63,293 nucleotides of DNA from Bordetella parapertussis (GCA_945873925.1 CAMCES010000007.1:1-63293); one strand, 5' to 3'; positions 6,646-14,764 are shown, counted from the stretch's first letter. Notes: generated by a model from the letters alone, not told the origin. A program made the numbers and translations.

Positions 6646-8166
6646 TCATTGGTTGGTGTGCAGCAGGCTCAGGCCCAAAGCGCCACGGCGTCTGAGCCAG
6701 GGGCTGGGGCGATATCGTGGATCGCCATAAACGGTTTGCAGATTAAACAGAACTTCGAGCAGGTTGTCCGCACCCAAGCTGTCGCCCAGGGCCAGTGGAC
6801 CTTTGGGGTAAGCCAGGCCGAGCGTGACCGCGGTGTCCAGGTCTTGGGGTGTGCAGATGCCTTGTTGGCAAATATCACTGGCGATGTTCACGATTTGGGC
6901 GATCACCCTTTGCGTCACAAATCCACCGCTGTCTTGGATCACGCTCACGGCTTTGCCGTCACTGGCAAACAAGGCGTGGGCGGCATCGCGCATGTCGCTG
7001 CGGGTGGCAGGGTTGGTGGCCAACACCCTTCGTCTGGTTGCTGTGTCAGGCATGAGCAAATCGATGCCCAAGGTGCGTGCCGGGTCCAGTCGCTCAACGA
7101 TGGCGCAGGTGGTCACATCAAAACCCAAAGGCGCCACCAGACACAAAGCCTGGGGGGAGGGTGCAGACCCCGTTTCGATCTTGGCACCCAGGTCTTTGAG
7201 AAGTTGCAGCAATTCGGCTCGGCGGGCTGCCCTCGAAGACACCCACACAGGTGGCAGGATAGCCATGGCACGGGGCGCTACCTCAGACGGCATCTCTGGC
7301 TTGCCGTCTACATACCGGTAAAAGCCTTGACCGGTTTTGCGACCCAACCATCGACCCGCCAGGCGTTGGCTGGTGATCACGTTGGGACGGTAGCGTGGTT
7401 CCTCGAAATACTGGTGGTAGATCGACTCCATCACAGGTTGCGAGACATCCAGCGCGGTCAAGTCCATCAGTTCAAACGGCCCCAGCTTGAAGCCGACCTG
7501 GTCTTTCAAGATGCGGTCAATCGTGGCGAAATCGCTGATGCCCTCGGAGACAACGCGCAATGCTTCGGTGATGTAGCCGCGCCCAGCATGGTTGACGATG
7601 AAGCCGGGGGTGTCTTTGGCCCGCACAGCATGGTGACCCATGGCTTTGGCCATGTTCGTCAGTTGTTGACAAGTGGACTCGGCGGTGGCCAAGCCCGCCA
7701 CGACCTCGACCACTTTCATCAAGGGCACGGGGTTAAAAAAGTGAAACCCTGCGAACCGCTCAGGATGTTGCATGTCGGCAGACAGCGCTGTGATCGAAAG
7801 GGATGAGGTGTTGCTGACAATGACTGCGCTGGCGGGCAACAGGTTTTCCAACTGTGCAAACAAAGCCTTTTTGACCTTGAAGTCCTCCACCACCGCTTCA
7901 ATCACCAAAGCTGACTGGCTCAGGTCATCCAAATGATCGGTAAAGCCCAGGTGTTGTTTGTACGAAGCCAATTGAGCTGAAGTTAAACGGCCCTTTTCTT
8001 GCAGCTTTTGCCATTGCAGCTGCACAGCAGCGCAGGCTTTTTCGGCTGCGCCTGGGATGAGGTCAAAAACCAGGACATCGGAGAGTGCCTGCGCGGCAAT
8101 TTGCGCAATGCCTTGGCCCATGGCGCCTGCACCAATCACGCCTGTTTTTTTGAAATTGGGTTCCAT
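6646..8166 (-). CDS. 3-hydroxyacyl-CoA dehydrogenase (PaaH-like)
   Basis: This 506-residue protein oxidises 3-hydroxyacyl-CoA to 3-ketoacyl-CoA with NAD. The Rossmann motif GAGAMGQG lies at 12-19, and the catalytic His142 is in GFHFFNPVPLMK. A first C-terminal domain (TPGFIVNHAGRGYITEALRV, GPFELMDLTALDV, GRKTGQGFYRY) is followed by a second copy ending near the C-terminus (SDGKAVSVIQDSGGFVTQRV, ALGDSLGADNLLE). That long form is typical of PaaH/PaaC and beta-oxidation homologues. It is the first gene of the minus-strand acyl-CoA cluster and diverges from a GST gene at 8259, so the region 8167-8258 should hold the cluster's main promoter. Confidence 0.9.
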   Translation of the reverse strand: MEPNFKKTGVIGAGAMGQGIAQIAAQALSDVLVFDLIPGAAEKACAAVQLQWQKLQEKGRLTSAQLASYKQHLGFTDHLDDLSQSALVIEAVVEDFKVKKALFAQLENLLPASAVIVSNTSSLSITALSADMQHPERFAGFHFFNPVPLMKVVEVVAGLATAESTCQQLTNMAKAMGHHAVRAKDTPGFIVNHAGRGYITEALRVVSEGISDFATIDRILKDQVGFKLGPFELMDLTALDVSQPVMESIYHQYFEEPRYRPNVITSQRLAGRWLGRKTGQGFYRYVDGKPEMPSEVAPRAMAILPPVWVSSRAARRAELLQLLKDLGAKIETGSAPSPQALCLVAPLGFDVTTCAIVERLDPARTLGIDLLMPDTATRRRVLATNPATRSDMRDAAHALFASDGKAVSVIQDSGGFVTQRVIAQIVNIASDICQQGICTPQDLDTAVTLGLAYPKGPLALGDSLGADNLLEVLFNLQTVYGDPRYRPSPWLRRRGALGLSLLHTNQ

Positions 8167-8258
8167 ACCATAAGATTATGTCCCAGCGCACTGTGATCTC
8201 GGGTGTATCGGGCCTGTGCCAGAATGAAATCACAAGCAAGTTCAACCCGGGAGACAAG

Positions 8259-8936
8259 ATGATGCTCAAACTGTGCGGATTCGCAGCCAGCAATTACTAC
8301 AACAAAATCAAACTGCAACTGCTGGAAAAAGGGATCGACTTTGAAGAAGAGCTGGTGTGGACCGGCAACACGCATCCAAAGTTGGTTGGGCGTTCGCCTT
8401 TGGGTAAGGTGCCGTTTTTGGAAACCCCTGAGGGCTGTGTGTCAGAGTCTTTGGTGCTTGCCGAGTACATCGAGACCCGGTATCCCCAGCATCCCTTGCT
8501 GCCCAGCGACCCTTTTCAGGCCGCCAAGGTGCGAGAGTTGATTGTTTACCTTGAGTTGCATATCGAATTGGTGGTCAGGGCCCTCTACCCGCAGGCATTT
8601 TTCGGGGGGACTGTGACTGAAGACACCAAGGCATCGGTACGCAAACAATTGAACAAAAATATCCCTGCCTTTGCAAGTTTGGCTAAGTTTTCCCCTTATG
8701 TGGCCGGTGACCAAATGACCTTGGCTGATTGCTCTGCTGCTTTTCACTTGCCGATCGCTGTGGCTGCTTGCAAACTGGTGTTGGGCGAAGACTTGCTGGT
8801 GAGTTTGCCAGTCAAAGCCTACAGCCAAAAAATGGCTGAAAACCAGCATATGCAAAGGGTGTTGGCCGACCGCAAGATCAACGCCGAGCTGATGAACAGC
8901 CTGCTGGCTGCCAAAAAACAAACTCAGTTGCTGTAG
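8259..8936 (+). CDS. Glutathione S-transferase family protein
   Basis: This 225-residue cytoplasmic protein has the two-domain GST fold. The N-terminal thioredoxin-like part (MMLKLCGFAASNYYNKIKL, SPLGKVPFLET, VSESLVLAEYIE) makes the glutathione site, and the helical domain contains VAGDQMTLADCSAAFHL, the conserved GST N-capping region. I chose the first ATG of a double ATG (8259, 8262), which follows GGGAG by 5 nt. The frame is open further upstream, but those residues are not GST-like. It diverges from the 3-hydroxyacyl-CoA dehydrogenase gene and its last 13 nt overlap the convergent small gene ending at 8924. The specific substrate is unknown. Confidence 0.82.
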   Translation: MMLKLCGFAASNYYNKIKLQLLEKGIDFEEELVWTGNTHPKLVGRSPLGKVPFLETPEGCVSESLVLAEYIETRYPQHPLLPSDPFQAAKVRELIVYLELHIELVVRALYPQAFFGGTVTEDTKASVRKQLNKNIPAFASLAKFSPYVAGDQMTLADCSAAFHLPIAVAACKLVLGEDLLVSLPVKAYSQKMAENQHMQRVLADRKINAELMNSLLAAKKQTQLL

Positions 8937-9184
8937 ATGTTGCGCTGATTTTCCAGCGCGATCAAGCGGTCCAACTCGGCACACACATCGGCCATGCGAC
9001 CCGAAATCACCATGCGGCCAGCGCTGTGCTTCGAAGGGCGTTGGTCATCTGCCAAACGAACCACTCGCAGGGGCCGCTGGGTTTGGCTAACGATGGGTTT
9101 GGCTGTGACTTGCTTGGACATCAAGTGGCGGTAAGCGGCATCAACCCGCTTGAATACATGGGGGCTGGAGAAGGCAAATGACAT
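8924..9184 (-). CDS. Small protein of unknown function in lexA operon
   Basis: This 86-residue protein is not recognised. It is basic, with no signal peptide or membrane segment. The C-terminal third (MVISGRMADVCAELDRLIAL) looks like an amphipathic helix and is the most structured part. AGGAG lies 8 nt before the ATG, a strong ribosome site. It begins only 15 nt after lexA on the same strand with no terminator between, so it should be co-transcribed with lexA under the two LexA operators and hence be DNA-damage inducible. In Pseudomonas the cell-division inhibitor sulA follows lexA, but I see no sequence likeness that would justify that name. Confidence 0.68.
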   Translation of the reverse strand: MSFAFSSPHVFKRVDAAYRHLMSKQVTAKPIVSQTQRPLRVVRLADDQRPSKHSAGRMVISGRMADVCAELDRLIALENQRNIYSN

Positions 9185-9199
9185 GTTGGGCTCCTGGGG

Positions 9200-9865
9200 T
9201 TAAAACTGGTTTCGGATCAAGCCAACGGCCAGACCTTCTATCTGAAAGGGGTCGCCTGCACGGACATGGATGGGGTCAAAGTCTGGGTTTTCGGGGTGCA
9301 GGGCTATGCCATGAGGGGTTTTTTGGAAACGTTTGACGGTGACGTCTTCGCCCAAGCGGGCGACCACGATTTGTCCATTGCGGGCGTCTGAGGTGGATTT
9401 AACAGCCAGCATGTCGCCGTCCATGATGCCGATGTCTCGCATGGACAAGCCCTTGACCTTGAGCAGGAAATCGGGTTGTTGCTGAAACATGGATGCCTCA
9501 ACTTGGTAGGTGTGTTCAATGTGCTCTTGGGCCAGGATCGGCGCACCAGCGGCGACACGGCCAACCAAGGGCAACATGAGCTGGTTGAGACCAGGCATGG
9601 GCAGGCTGAACTGTTTGAACAAATGGGCGCTGCCAGTCTCGATAGACTGTGACTTGAGCCGAATCCCGCGAGAGGTGCCGCTCACGAGTTGGATGACACC
9701 TTTGCGAGCCAAGGCCTGCAGGTGTTCCTCGGCTGCGTTGGGGGATTTGAAGCCGAGTTCGGCGGCGATCTCGGCACGGGTGGGCGGTGCCCCCGTGTTG
9801 TGGATGGCAGCTTGTATCAGGTCCAAGATTTGTTGTTGGCGGACGGTGAGCTTGATGGGTTCCAT
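9200..9865 (-). CDS. lexA: LexA repressor of the SOS regulon
   Basis: LexA represses DNA-damage genes and cuts itself when it meets RecA filaments. This 221-residue protein has the N-terminal winged helix (LTVRQQQILDLI, PPTRAEIAAELGF, SPNAAEEHLQAL) and the C-terminal S24 protease domain. The self-cleavage bond is Ala106-Gly107 in RVAAGAP, and the catalytic pair is Ser141 in GLSMRD and Lys178 in DVTVKRF. All key residues are present. The ATG at 9865 gives the usual MEPIKLT start; the longer frame to 9964 is unlikely. Two LexA boxes lie 44-78 bp upstream, so it is autoregulated. A small unknown gene follows 15 nt downstream. Confidence 0.97.
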   Translation of the reverse strand: MEPIKLTVRQQQILDLIQAAIHNTGAPPTRAEIAAELGFKSPNAAEEHLQALARKGVIQLVSGTSRGIRLKSQSIETGSAHLFKQFSLPMPGLNQLMLPLVGRVAAGAPILAQEHIEHTYQVEASMFQQQPDFLLKVKGLSMRDIGIMDGDMLAVKSTSDARNGQIVVARLGEDVTVKRFQKTPHGIALHPENPDFDPIHVRAGDPFQIEGLAVGLIRNQF

Positions 9866-9908
9866 GGGGCTCCTGCACAATCGGTTGGGTTTGGGATTCA
9901 AACAAAAG

Positions 9909-9924
9909 CTGTTTGGATATCCAG
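9909..9924. promoter_or_regulatory. LexA operator (SOS box 1)
   Basis: The sequence ctgtttggatatccag is CTG-N10-CAG with the correct 16-bp length of the gamma/betaproteobacterial SOS box. It lies in the divergent region between lexA (starts 9865, minus) and the asparaginase gene (starts 9963, plus). LexA binding here would autoregulate lexA. Confidence 0.75.
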
Positions 9925-9927
9925 TAA

Positions 9928-9943
9928 CTGTATTTTTAACCAG
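9928..9943. promoter_or_regulatory. LexA operator (SOS box 2)
   Basis: The sequence ctgtatttttaaccag is a second CTG-N10-CAG box, centred 19 bp from the first. Tandem operators upstream of lexA are also known in E. coli. It ends 19 bp before the asparaginase start codon, so bound LexA could also affect that gene. Confidence 0.75.
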
Positions 9944-9962
9944 TTTCAAAGCTTTGGCAAGC

Positions 9963-10949
9963 ATGCATTCAAAAAATCATCCAAAAATCTTGGTGTTGGG
10001 TACGGGTGGCACCATCGCTGGATTGGCTTCAAACCCAGAAAACCCAAGTGATTACAAGGCTTCTCTGTTAGGCATTACTGACATTTTGAGTCGATCAGGG
10101 CTTGTCAATGCCGATGTGGAATGGCGCGATGTTGCTCAAATTGACAGCAAGGACATGGGGCCACGGGTGTGGACAGACCTGTTGAAAGCGCTGTCAACTG
10201 CTTGTGAACGACCTGAGATTCAAGCGGTGGTTGTCACCCATGGCACCGACACGCTGGAGGAAACGGCTTATTTGCTGCATGCCTTGGGACCATGGGCAAA
10301 GCCATTGGTGCTGACCTGCGCCATGAGACCTGCCAATGCCCCAGACGCTGATGGCCCGTTCAATTTACGAGACGCCTTGGCCTTGGGTCAATCAACTGGT
10401 ATCCCTGCGGTGAGTGTGGTGTGTGCCGGTCAGGTGCATGACCCCGTGCACCTGCAAAAAATCAGGACAGATCAGGCTGATGCGTTTTCCAGTGGACCCA
10501 GCGGGGCATGGGGCGCGGTGGTGCAAGGTGTCTGGCGACCAGCAACAAAACAGCCCACAGCGCAGACCCACAACCAGCCCGCAGCCTTGCCATCCCTGAA
10601 CTACCTGTTAGCCAACCCAGCTTGGCCGCGCGTGGAATGGGTGACCAACCATGCAGACAGCGCCGGGGAGATCGTTCACGCCTTGCTGGCCCACAGCGCA
10701 GATGCTTTAGCGCCCCTGCGCGGATTGGTGCTCGCCGCCACGGGTTCGGGAACGGCCAGCGTTGGCATGGAAGACGCGTTGGCCAAAGCGCAGACAGCCG
10801 GTATCAAGGTGTGGGTTTGCAGTCGGACCGCCTGGGGAGAAGCGGTATTTCATCAACCTACAACCTGGGGCGAGCCGATCTCGCTCAGCCCCGCCAAAGC
10901 CCGTGTGGCCTTGGCCTTGGCCCTGATGGCTGAGGATGAAAAAGCCTAA
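9963..10949 (+). CDS. L-asparaginase family protein (asparaginase/glutaminase)
   Basis: This 328-residue enzyme is of the bacterial asparaginase family and hydrolyses L-asparagine (possibly glutamine) to aspartate and ammonia. Both nucleophile motifs are present: GTGGTIAG (13-20, Thr17) and VTHGTDTLEETA (Thr95, Asp96). CAMRPANAPDADGPFNL follows, and the C-terminal domain contains GLVLAATGSGTAS. No signal peptide is seen, so it is probably cytoplasmic. The ATG at 9963 is taken because it directly precedes the conserved KILVLGTGGT strand; the frame stays open upstream through the antisense of lexA, which is an artefact. The gene diverges from lexA and its stop overlaps the adk stop tail to tail. 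Confidence 0.9.
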   Translation: MHSKNHPKILVLGTGGTIAGLASNPENPSDYKASLLGITDILSRSGLVNADVEWRDVAQIDSKDMGPRVWTDLLKALSTACERPEIQAVVVTHGTDTLEETAYLLHALGPWAKPLVLTCAMRPANAPDADGPFNLRDALALGQSTGIPAVSVVCAGQVHDPVHLQKIRTDQADAFSSGPSGAWGAVVQGVWRPATKQPTAQTHNQPAALPSLNYLLANPAWPRVEWVTNHADSAGEIVHALLAHSADALAPLRGLVLAATGSGTASVGMEDALAKAQTAGIKVWVCSRTAWGEAVFHQPTTWGEPISLSPAKARVALALALMAEDEKA

Positions 10950-11602
10950 GCGTTCAGGGCGGCCATGGCGCGAGACTTGATGTCTTCCACGCTGCCTTGC
11001 CCATTGATGGCGAGGTATTTCGGGGCGTTGGCCGGGTCAACTTTGGCCCATTGCGTGTAGTAATCCACCAAAGGGCGGGTTTGGGCGCTGTAGACCTCCA
11101 AGCGTTTCTTCACGGTTTCCTCTTTGTCATCGTCACGCTGAATCAGCGGCTCGCCGGTGACATCGTCAATGCCTTCAATCTTGGGTGGGTTGAATTTGAC
11201 GTGGTAGGTGCGGCCGCTGGCCACATGGGCGCGGCGGCCACTCATGCGCTCAATGATCGATTCAAAAGGGACATTGATTTCAAGCACGCAGTCGAGTTGG
11301 ACACCCGCTTGTTTCAAGGCATCTGCCTGGGGAAGGGTGCGGGGAAAACCGTCAAATAAAAAGCCTTTGGCGCAATCGGCGTGGGTGATGCGTTCTTTGA
11401 CCAGACCAATGATGATGTCGTCACCCACCAAGCTGCCGCTGTCCATGATTTTCTTGGCCGCCAAACCCATCTCAGTACCTGCTTTGACCGCAGCGCGCAG
11501 CATGTCGCCGGTGGAGATTTGGGGGATGCCGTATGCCTGGCAAATGAAAGTGGCTTGTGTGCCTTTGCCAGCGCCTGGTGCGCCCAACAGAATCAGTTTC
11601 AT
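10946..11602 (-). CDS. adk: Adenylate kinase
   Basis: Adenylate kinase interconverts ATP + AMP and 2 ADP. The 218-residue protein has the P-loop GAPGAGKGT (7-15, Lys13), the AMP-binding segment STGDMLR, DGFPRT at 84-89 and a long LID domain (about 122-160) beginning SGRRAHVASGRTYH. The LID lacks the four-cysteine zinc site of Gram-positive enzymes, as usual in Proteobacteria. AAGGA lies 7 nt before the ATG at 11602. A longer frame adds only nine non-conserved residues. It follows kdsB on the same strand after 85 nt, in a common Burkholderiales order (lpxK-ycaR-kdsB-adk). Confidence 0.97.
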   Translation of the reverse strand: MKLILLGAPGAGKGTQATFICQAYGIPQISTGDMLRAAVKAGTEMGLAAKKIMDSGSLVGDDIIIGLVKERITHADCAKGFLFDGFPRTLPQADALKQAGVQLDCVLEINVPFESIIERMSGRRAHVASGRTYHVKFNPPKIEGIDDVTGEPLIQRDDDKEETVKKRLEVYSAQTRPLVDYYTQWAKVDPANAPKYLAINGQGSVEDIKSRAMAALNA

Positions 11603-11687
11603 TGTCGTCCTTGGTGGTTCAAGCCCCATTTTGACGGGGTCTACATTAGCAACAGATCAGAGAATAGCATGGTCCTTGCGGCAGTTA

Positions 11688-12452
11688 TCACTCAGACAGG
11701 GTGTGCAAAAGCGAGCGCACCCGCGCCAAATCCTCGGGTGTGTCTACGCCGGCGGCACTGACCTGGTCCGAGACATGTACCGCAATCGAGTGCCCATGCC
11801 ACAGGGCGCGAAGTTGCTCCAGCGATTCAGCCTGTTCGGTAGGCGCTGGCGACATTTGGGGAAAAGCTTTCAAAAAACCCACCCGGTAGGCGTACAAGCC
11901 CACATGTCGCCAAACCTGGTAAGGCGGCAGTTCGTTGTGCGTGCCATCGCGCCAAAAAGGGATGCTGGCTCGGCTGAAATAGCTTGCACGGGACTGGGCA
12001 TCGAGCACCACTTTCACCACATGCGGACTGAGCCATTCGGTTTCTGTTTGAACAGGATGCGCCAAGGTGCTCATGCTGCAACCGGGTTGGCAGCTGAGTA
12101 ATCGCGCCACCGCGTCGATCAAGCTGGGCTCGATCAGGGGTTCGTCGCCTTGCACATTGACGACCAAGGCGTCATCTGGCAAGCCGAGCAAGCCAGCGGC
12201 CTCGGCCAAGCGATCGCTGCCACTCAGGTGGTCTGTGCGGGTGAGCAAAGCTTCAATGCCATGCTGCTTGCATGCTTGGACGATGGCTTCGTCATCGGCA
12301 GCAACCACCACCTGCTGTGCCTGCGATTGACGGGCCTGCATCGCGACCCTGACGACCATCGGTAAGCCAGCCAAGTCAGCCAAGGGTTTGTTGGGCAGTC
12401 GACTGGAGGCCAGGCGTGCTGGGATCAGCACCACGAAAGGGGTTTTGCCCAT
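11688..12452 (-). CDS. kdsB: 3-deoxy-manno-octulosonate cytidylyltransferase
   Basis: KdsB makes CMP-Kdo from CTP and Kdo, the activated sugar that is attached to lipid A. The 254-residue protein carries the family motifs IPARLASSRLPNKPLADLAG (nucleotide binding), NVQGDEPLIEP (metal-binding Asp), SRASIPFWRD, HVGLYAYR and GVDTPEDLARV. Its start codon is directly adjacent to the stop of ycaR (12453), so the two are translated together. It sits in an envelope operon with lpxK, exbD and exbB. Confidence 0.96.
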   Translation of the reverse strand: MGKTPFVVLIPARLASSRLPNKPLADLAGLPMVVRVAMQARQSQAQQVVVAADDEAIVQACKQHGIEALLTRTDHLSGSDRLAEAAGLLGLPDDALVVNVQGDEPLIEPSLIDAVARLLSCQPGCSMSTLAHPVQTETEWLSPHVVKVVLDAQSRASYFSRASIPFWRDGTHNELPPYQVWRHVGLYAYRVGFLKAFPQMSPAPTEQAESLEQLRALWHGHSIAVHVSDQVSAAGVDTPEDLARVRSLLHTLSE

Positions 12453-12635
12453 TCAGGCTTCCAGTTCCTCGTCGGTCAGGGTGCGGGCCTCGACTTCCAG
12501 CATGACGGGGATGCCGTCACGGATGGGATAGGCCAAACGGGCACTGCGTGACACCAGTTCGGCTTTGTCAGGGTGGTAGGTCAGCGGGCCTTTGGTGACT
12601 GGGCAGACCAAGAGTTCAAGCAGTTTTTTGTCCAT
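12453..12635 (-). CDS. ycaR: Trm112/YcaR family small protein
   Basis: This 60-residue protein (MDKKLLELLVCPVTKGPLTY) belongs to the Trm112/UPF0434 family. It keeps only one cysteine of the zinc-ribbon seen in eukaryotic Trm112, as is usual for the Gram-negative members, and ends in an acidic TLTDEELEA tail. It has no well-established function in bacteria, but it almost always lies between lpxK and kdsB. Its ATG overlaps the lpxK 3' end by 20 nt and its stop abuts kdsB, so all three are translationally coupled. Confidence 0.92.
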   Translation of the reverse strand: MDKKLLELLVCPVTKGPLTYHPDKAELVSRSARLAYPIRDGIPVMLEVEARTLTDEELEA

Positions 12636-13626
12636 GGGGCGATGATAGTGCTTGGGCGTGCGGCAGCAGCAGCGCCCAAAGTGTTTCAGGCAAGTGGCAT
12701 TCCAGCGGCACCGCCCAGGCTTGTGGATGGTGTGGCCACAGCTTGACAGCGTCTTTTTCGGTGCACAGCAGATCCACGTTGCGTTCAGGCCGCCATGCAC
12801 GCAAAGGCGCGTGGTCTGGCAACGGGTGGGTGGCGGCCAATGACAAACCGGCTTCCCGCAGGTTTTCAAAAAAAACCTCGGGTTGGGCGATCGCTGCCAA
12901 AGCTTGGACAGCTTGTCCCTGCCAAGCAGAAAGTGGCCGCGTCTCACCCAAGCCATTGACGGCAAAGCTGCTCAGTTGTCGCTGTGCATGGAAACTGTTT
13001 TCAAAAGCATGTGCGCCTGTGTGAACCAGAAATTGCACCGCACCGCGGGTCGCGCGTGGCCAGGATTCACGCAAAGGGCCTGCAGGCAGCAGCCAGCCAT
13101 TGCCCAAGCCCCTGTCATCAAAAACACACAAAGCCAGGTCATGGTGCAAGGCGTGGTGTTGCAAGCCATCATCGCTGATGATGATTTGGGTATCAGGGTA
13201 GGCCTGCAACAGGGCCTGGGCTGCCAATCCTCTGGCGCGGCCGACGAACACCGGGCAATGGTGACGGTGCTTGATCAGCAGGGCTTCATCCCCCACCTGG
13301 TTGGGATCGCTTTGGGTGTGTACTTCTTGAATACCCTGTTCGGATGAACCCACCGCGCGGGCAATCACACCCACCTTGAAGCCCAACTGGTGTAAGCGGG
13401 TGACCAGATGAATCACCATCGGGGTTTTGCCGGTTCCGCCGACGAGCACATTGCCAACCACCCAAACCGGGACGGGCAGGCGAATGGCTTGGCGCAGCCC
13501 CAAACGGTCGCTCAGCGCAGACAGTAAAAGCCACAGATGCCCCAAGAGGCTGATCGGCCAAAGCAAACAGGCCAACAGCTTGCGGTTGAGCCAGGCTGTG
13601 CGCAACAAAGTGGCTGCGTCTTGCAT
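12616..13626 (-). CDS. lpxK: Tetraacyldisaccharide 4'-kinase
   Basis: LpxK phosphorylates the 4' position of the lipid A disaccharide at the inner membrane. The 336-residue protein has an N-terminal membrane-associating helix (about 18-38) and the P-loop VVGNVLVGGTGKTPM (56-70). Further motifs are GDEALLI, FVGRARG, IISDDGLQHHAL and LLPAGPLRE. The C-terminal domain contains LCTEKDAVKL. It starts 3 nt after the exbD stop and its end overlaps ycaR. This is the fourth step from the end of lipid A/Kdo assembly and fits with kdsB in the same operon. Confidence 0.95.
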   Translation of the reverse strand: MQDAATLLRTAWLNRKLLACLLWPISLLGHLWLLLSALSDRLGLRQAIRLPVPVWVVGNVLVGGTGKTPMVIHLVTRLHQLGFKVGVIARAVGSSEQGIQEVHTQSDPNQVGDEALLIKHRHHCPVFVGRARGLAAQALLQAYPDTQIIISDDGLQHHALHHDLALCVFDDRGLGNGWLLPAGPLRESWPRATRGAVQFLVHTGAHAFENSFHAQRQLSSFAVNGLGETRPLSAWQGQAVQALAAIAQPEVFFENLREAGLSLAATHPLPDHAPLRAWRPERNVDLLCTEKDAVKLWPHHPQAWAVPLECHLPETLWALLLPHAQALSSPHGQKTA

Positions 13627-13629
13627 CCG

Positions 13630-14064
13630 TCAGGGGGCAGAGATAGTGCTTCTGGCCTGCGCTGAAAAGGTGATTTGCTGCAAGCCAGCGTTTTGCGCGG
13701 CCTCGAGTACCAGCATCACCGCTTGGTGGCTGGCCCGGGCATCTGCGGAAATCACCACCAAAGGTTCAGATGTCTCTTTGGCAGCCTGGACCAGGGCCTG
13801 TGCAATGCTGCCCAGGTCGTTGCCAGAGAGGGCGGTTTTTTGAACCATGTACTGACCATCGCTGGTGATGCTGACCCGGATTTCGCGTGGCTTGTCTTGT
13901 TGCGGTGTGGTGTCGGCCTGGGGCAGGCGCAAATCGAGTTGAGTCAATCGCCCATAGGTGGTGGTGAGCATCAAAAAGATGAGCACCACCAAAAGCACGT
14001 CGATGAAAGGGATCAGATTGATCTCTGGCTCTAAGGGGCGTGAGCGACCGAACTTCATGCTCAT
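13630..14064 (-). CDS. exbD: ExbD/TolR family protein
   Basis: This 144-residue inner-membrane protein has one transmembrane helix near the N-terminus. The conserved Asp22 (ExbD Asp25 equivalent) lies in PEINLIPFIDVLLVVLIFL, followed by a periplasmic domain. With ExbB it forms a proton channel that drives TonB- or Tol-type energy transfer. I take the ATG at 14064 because it overlaps the exbB stop as ATGA; a second ATG at 14058 is equally possible. A longer frame to 14163 lies inside exbB and is not real. No tonB or tolA gene is near; the partner in this locus is unknown. Confidence 0.9.
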   Translation of the reverse strand: MSMKFGRSRPLEPEINLIPFIDVLLVVLIFLMLTTTYGRLTQLDLRLPQADTTPQQDKPREIRVSITSDGQYMVQKTALSGNDLGSIAQALVQAAKETSEPLVVISADARASHQAVMLVLEAAQNAGLQQITFSAQARSTISAP

Positions 14065-14684
14065 TTGCCAGTGCGGCCAGGGAAAAAATGGCGTGCAAAA
14101 CGTTCGCTGTCGATTTCGAGTTCGAGCACAAAATGGTCGACTTGGTTTTTGAAATATCGCCAAGCCACCAAACTTGGAATGGCGATGACCAAACCGAATG
14201 CGGTGTTGTACAAGGCCACCGAAATACCATGGGCCAGTTGTGCGGGATTGCCAGACCCTGGGGCCTGTGCGCCGAAAATTTCAATCATGCCCACCACGGT
14301 GCCAAACAAACCCAACAGGGGGGCAGCTGATGCAATCGAACCCAAGGCGCTTAGGTATTTTTCGAGTTTGACACCGACACGGCGACCAGCCGCTTCCAGT
14401 TGAGCGCGGAAATCGCTTTCGGAGCACAAGGGGTTTTGTTGCATGGCATGCAAGCCGGTGCCCAAAACTTCACCCAAGGCCGAGTGTTTTTTCATCTGTT
14501 CAATGGATTCAGACGTGGGCAAGGTTTTTTGCGTGAGGCTCAGCACTTCATCGAGCAGTTTGTCTGGCACAACACGTTGCTGGCGAAGACTGTAGAACCG
14601 TTCGAGAATCATGGCCAAAGCGATGACGGAACAGGCTAAAAGCGGCCATATCGGCCAGCCGGCGGCTTGTATGATCCCTAGCAA
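14061..14684 (-). CDS. exbB: MotA/TolQ/ExbB proton channel family protein
   Basis: This 207-residue ExbB/TolQ-family protein has three predicted membrane helices (about 12-28, 110-132 and 150-172) with the signature SAAPLLGLFGTVVGMI and TAFGLVIAIPSL. It forms the stator channel with ExbD, encoded next in the operon with a 4-nt ATGA overlap. The start is a TTG at 14684 (MLGIIQAAGWPIWPLL), supported by GGGAG 7 nt upstream and by the family N-terminus; no ATG lies nearby. It is the first gene of the exbB-exbD-lpxK-ycaR-kdsB operon and diverges from xseA. Confidence 0.9.
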   Translation of the reverse strand: MLGIIQAAGWPIWPLLACSVIALAMILERFYSLRQQRVVPDKLLDEVLSLTQKTLPTSESIEQMKKHSALGEVLGTGLHAMQQNPLCSESDFRAQLEAAGRRVGVKLEKYLSALGSIASAAPLLGLFGTVVGMIEIFGAQAPGSGNPAQLAHGISVALYNTAFGLVIAIPSLVAWRYFKNQVDHFVLELEIDSERFARHFFPGRTGK

Positions 14685-14764
14685 AAGCGTTCTCCCACGT
14701 GTTTGGGCCTTGATTATGGCCCAGCTTGTTTGCCCTCCATGCTCACGCCCCCTTGTCCCATTAC

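Noticed and set aside
6568..7806. A 412-codon plus-strand frame
   Set aside because: It lies antisense to the 3-hydroxyacyl-CoA dehydrogenase gene, has no domain features and is rich in the residues produced by reading a GC-rich gene backwards.
8192..8234. TGTGAT and ATCACA half-sites as a CRP site in the divergent region before the 3-hydroxyacyl-CoA dehydrogenase gene
   Set aside because: The half-sites are 31 nt apart rather than the 4 nt between them (TGTGA-N6-TCACA) needed for a CRP-type site.
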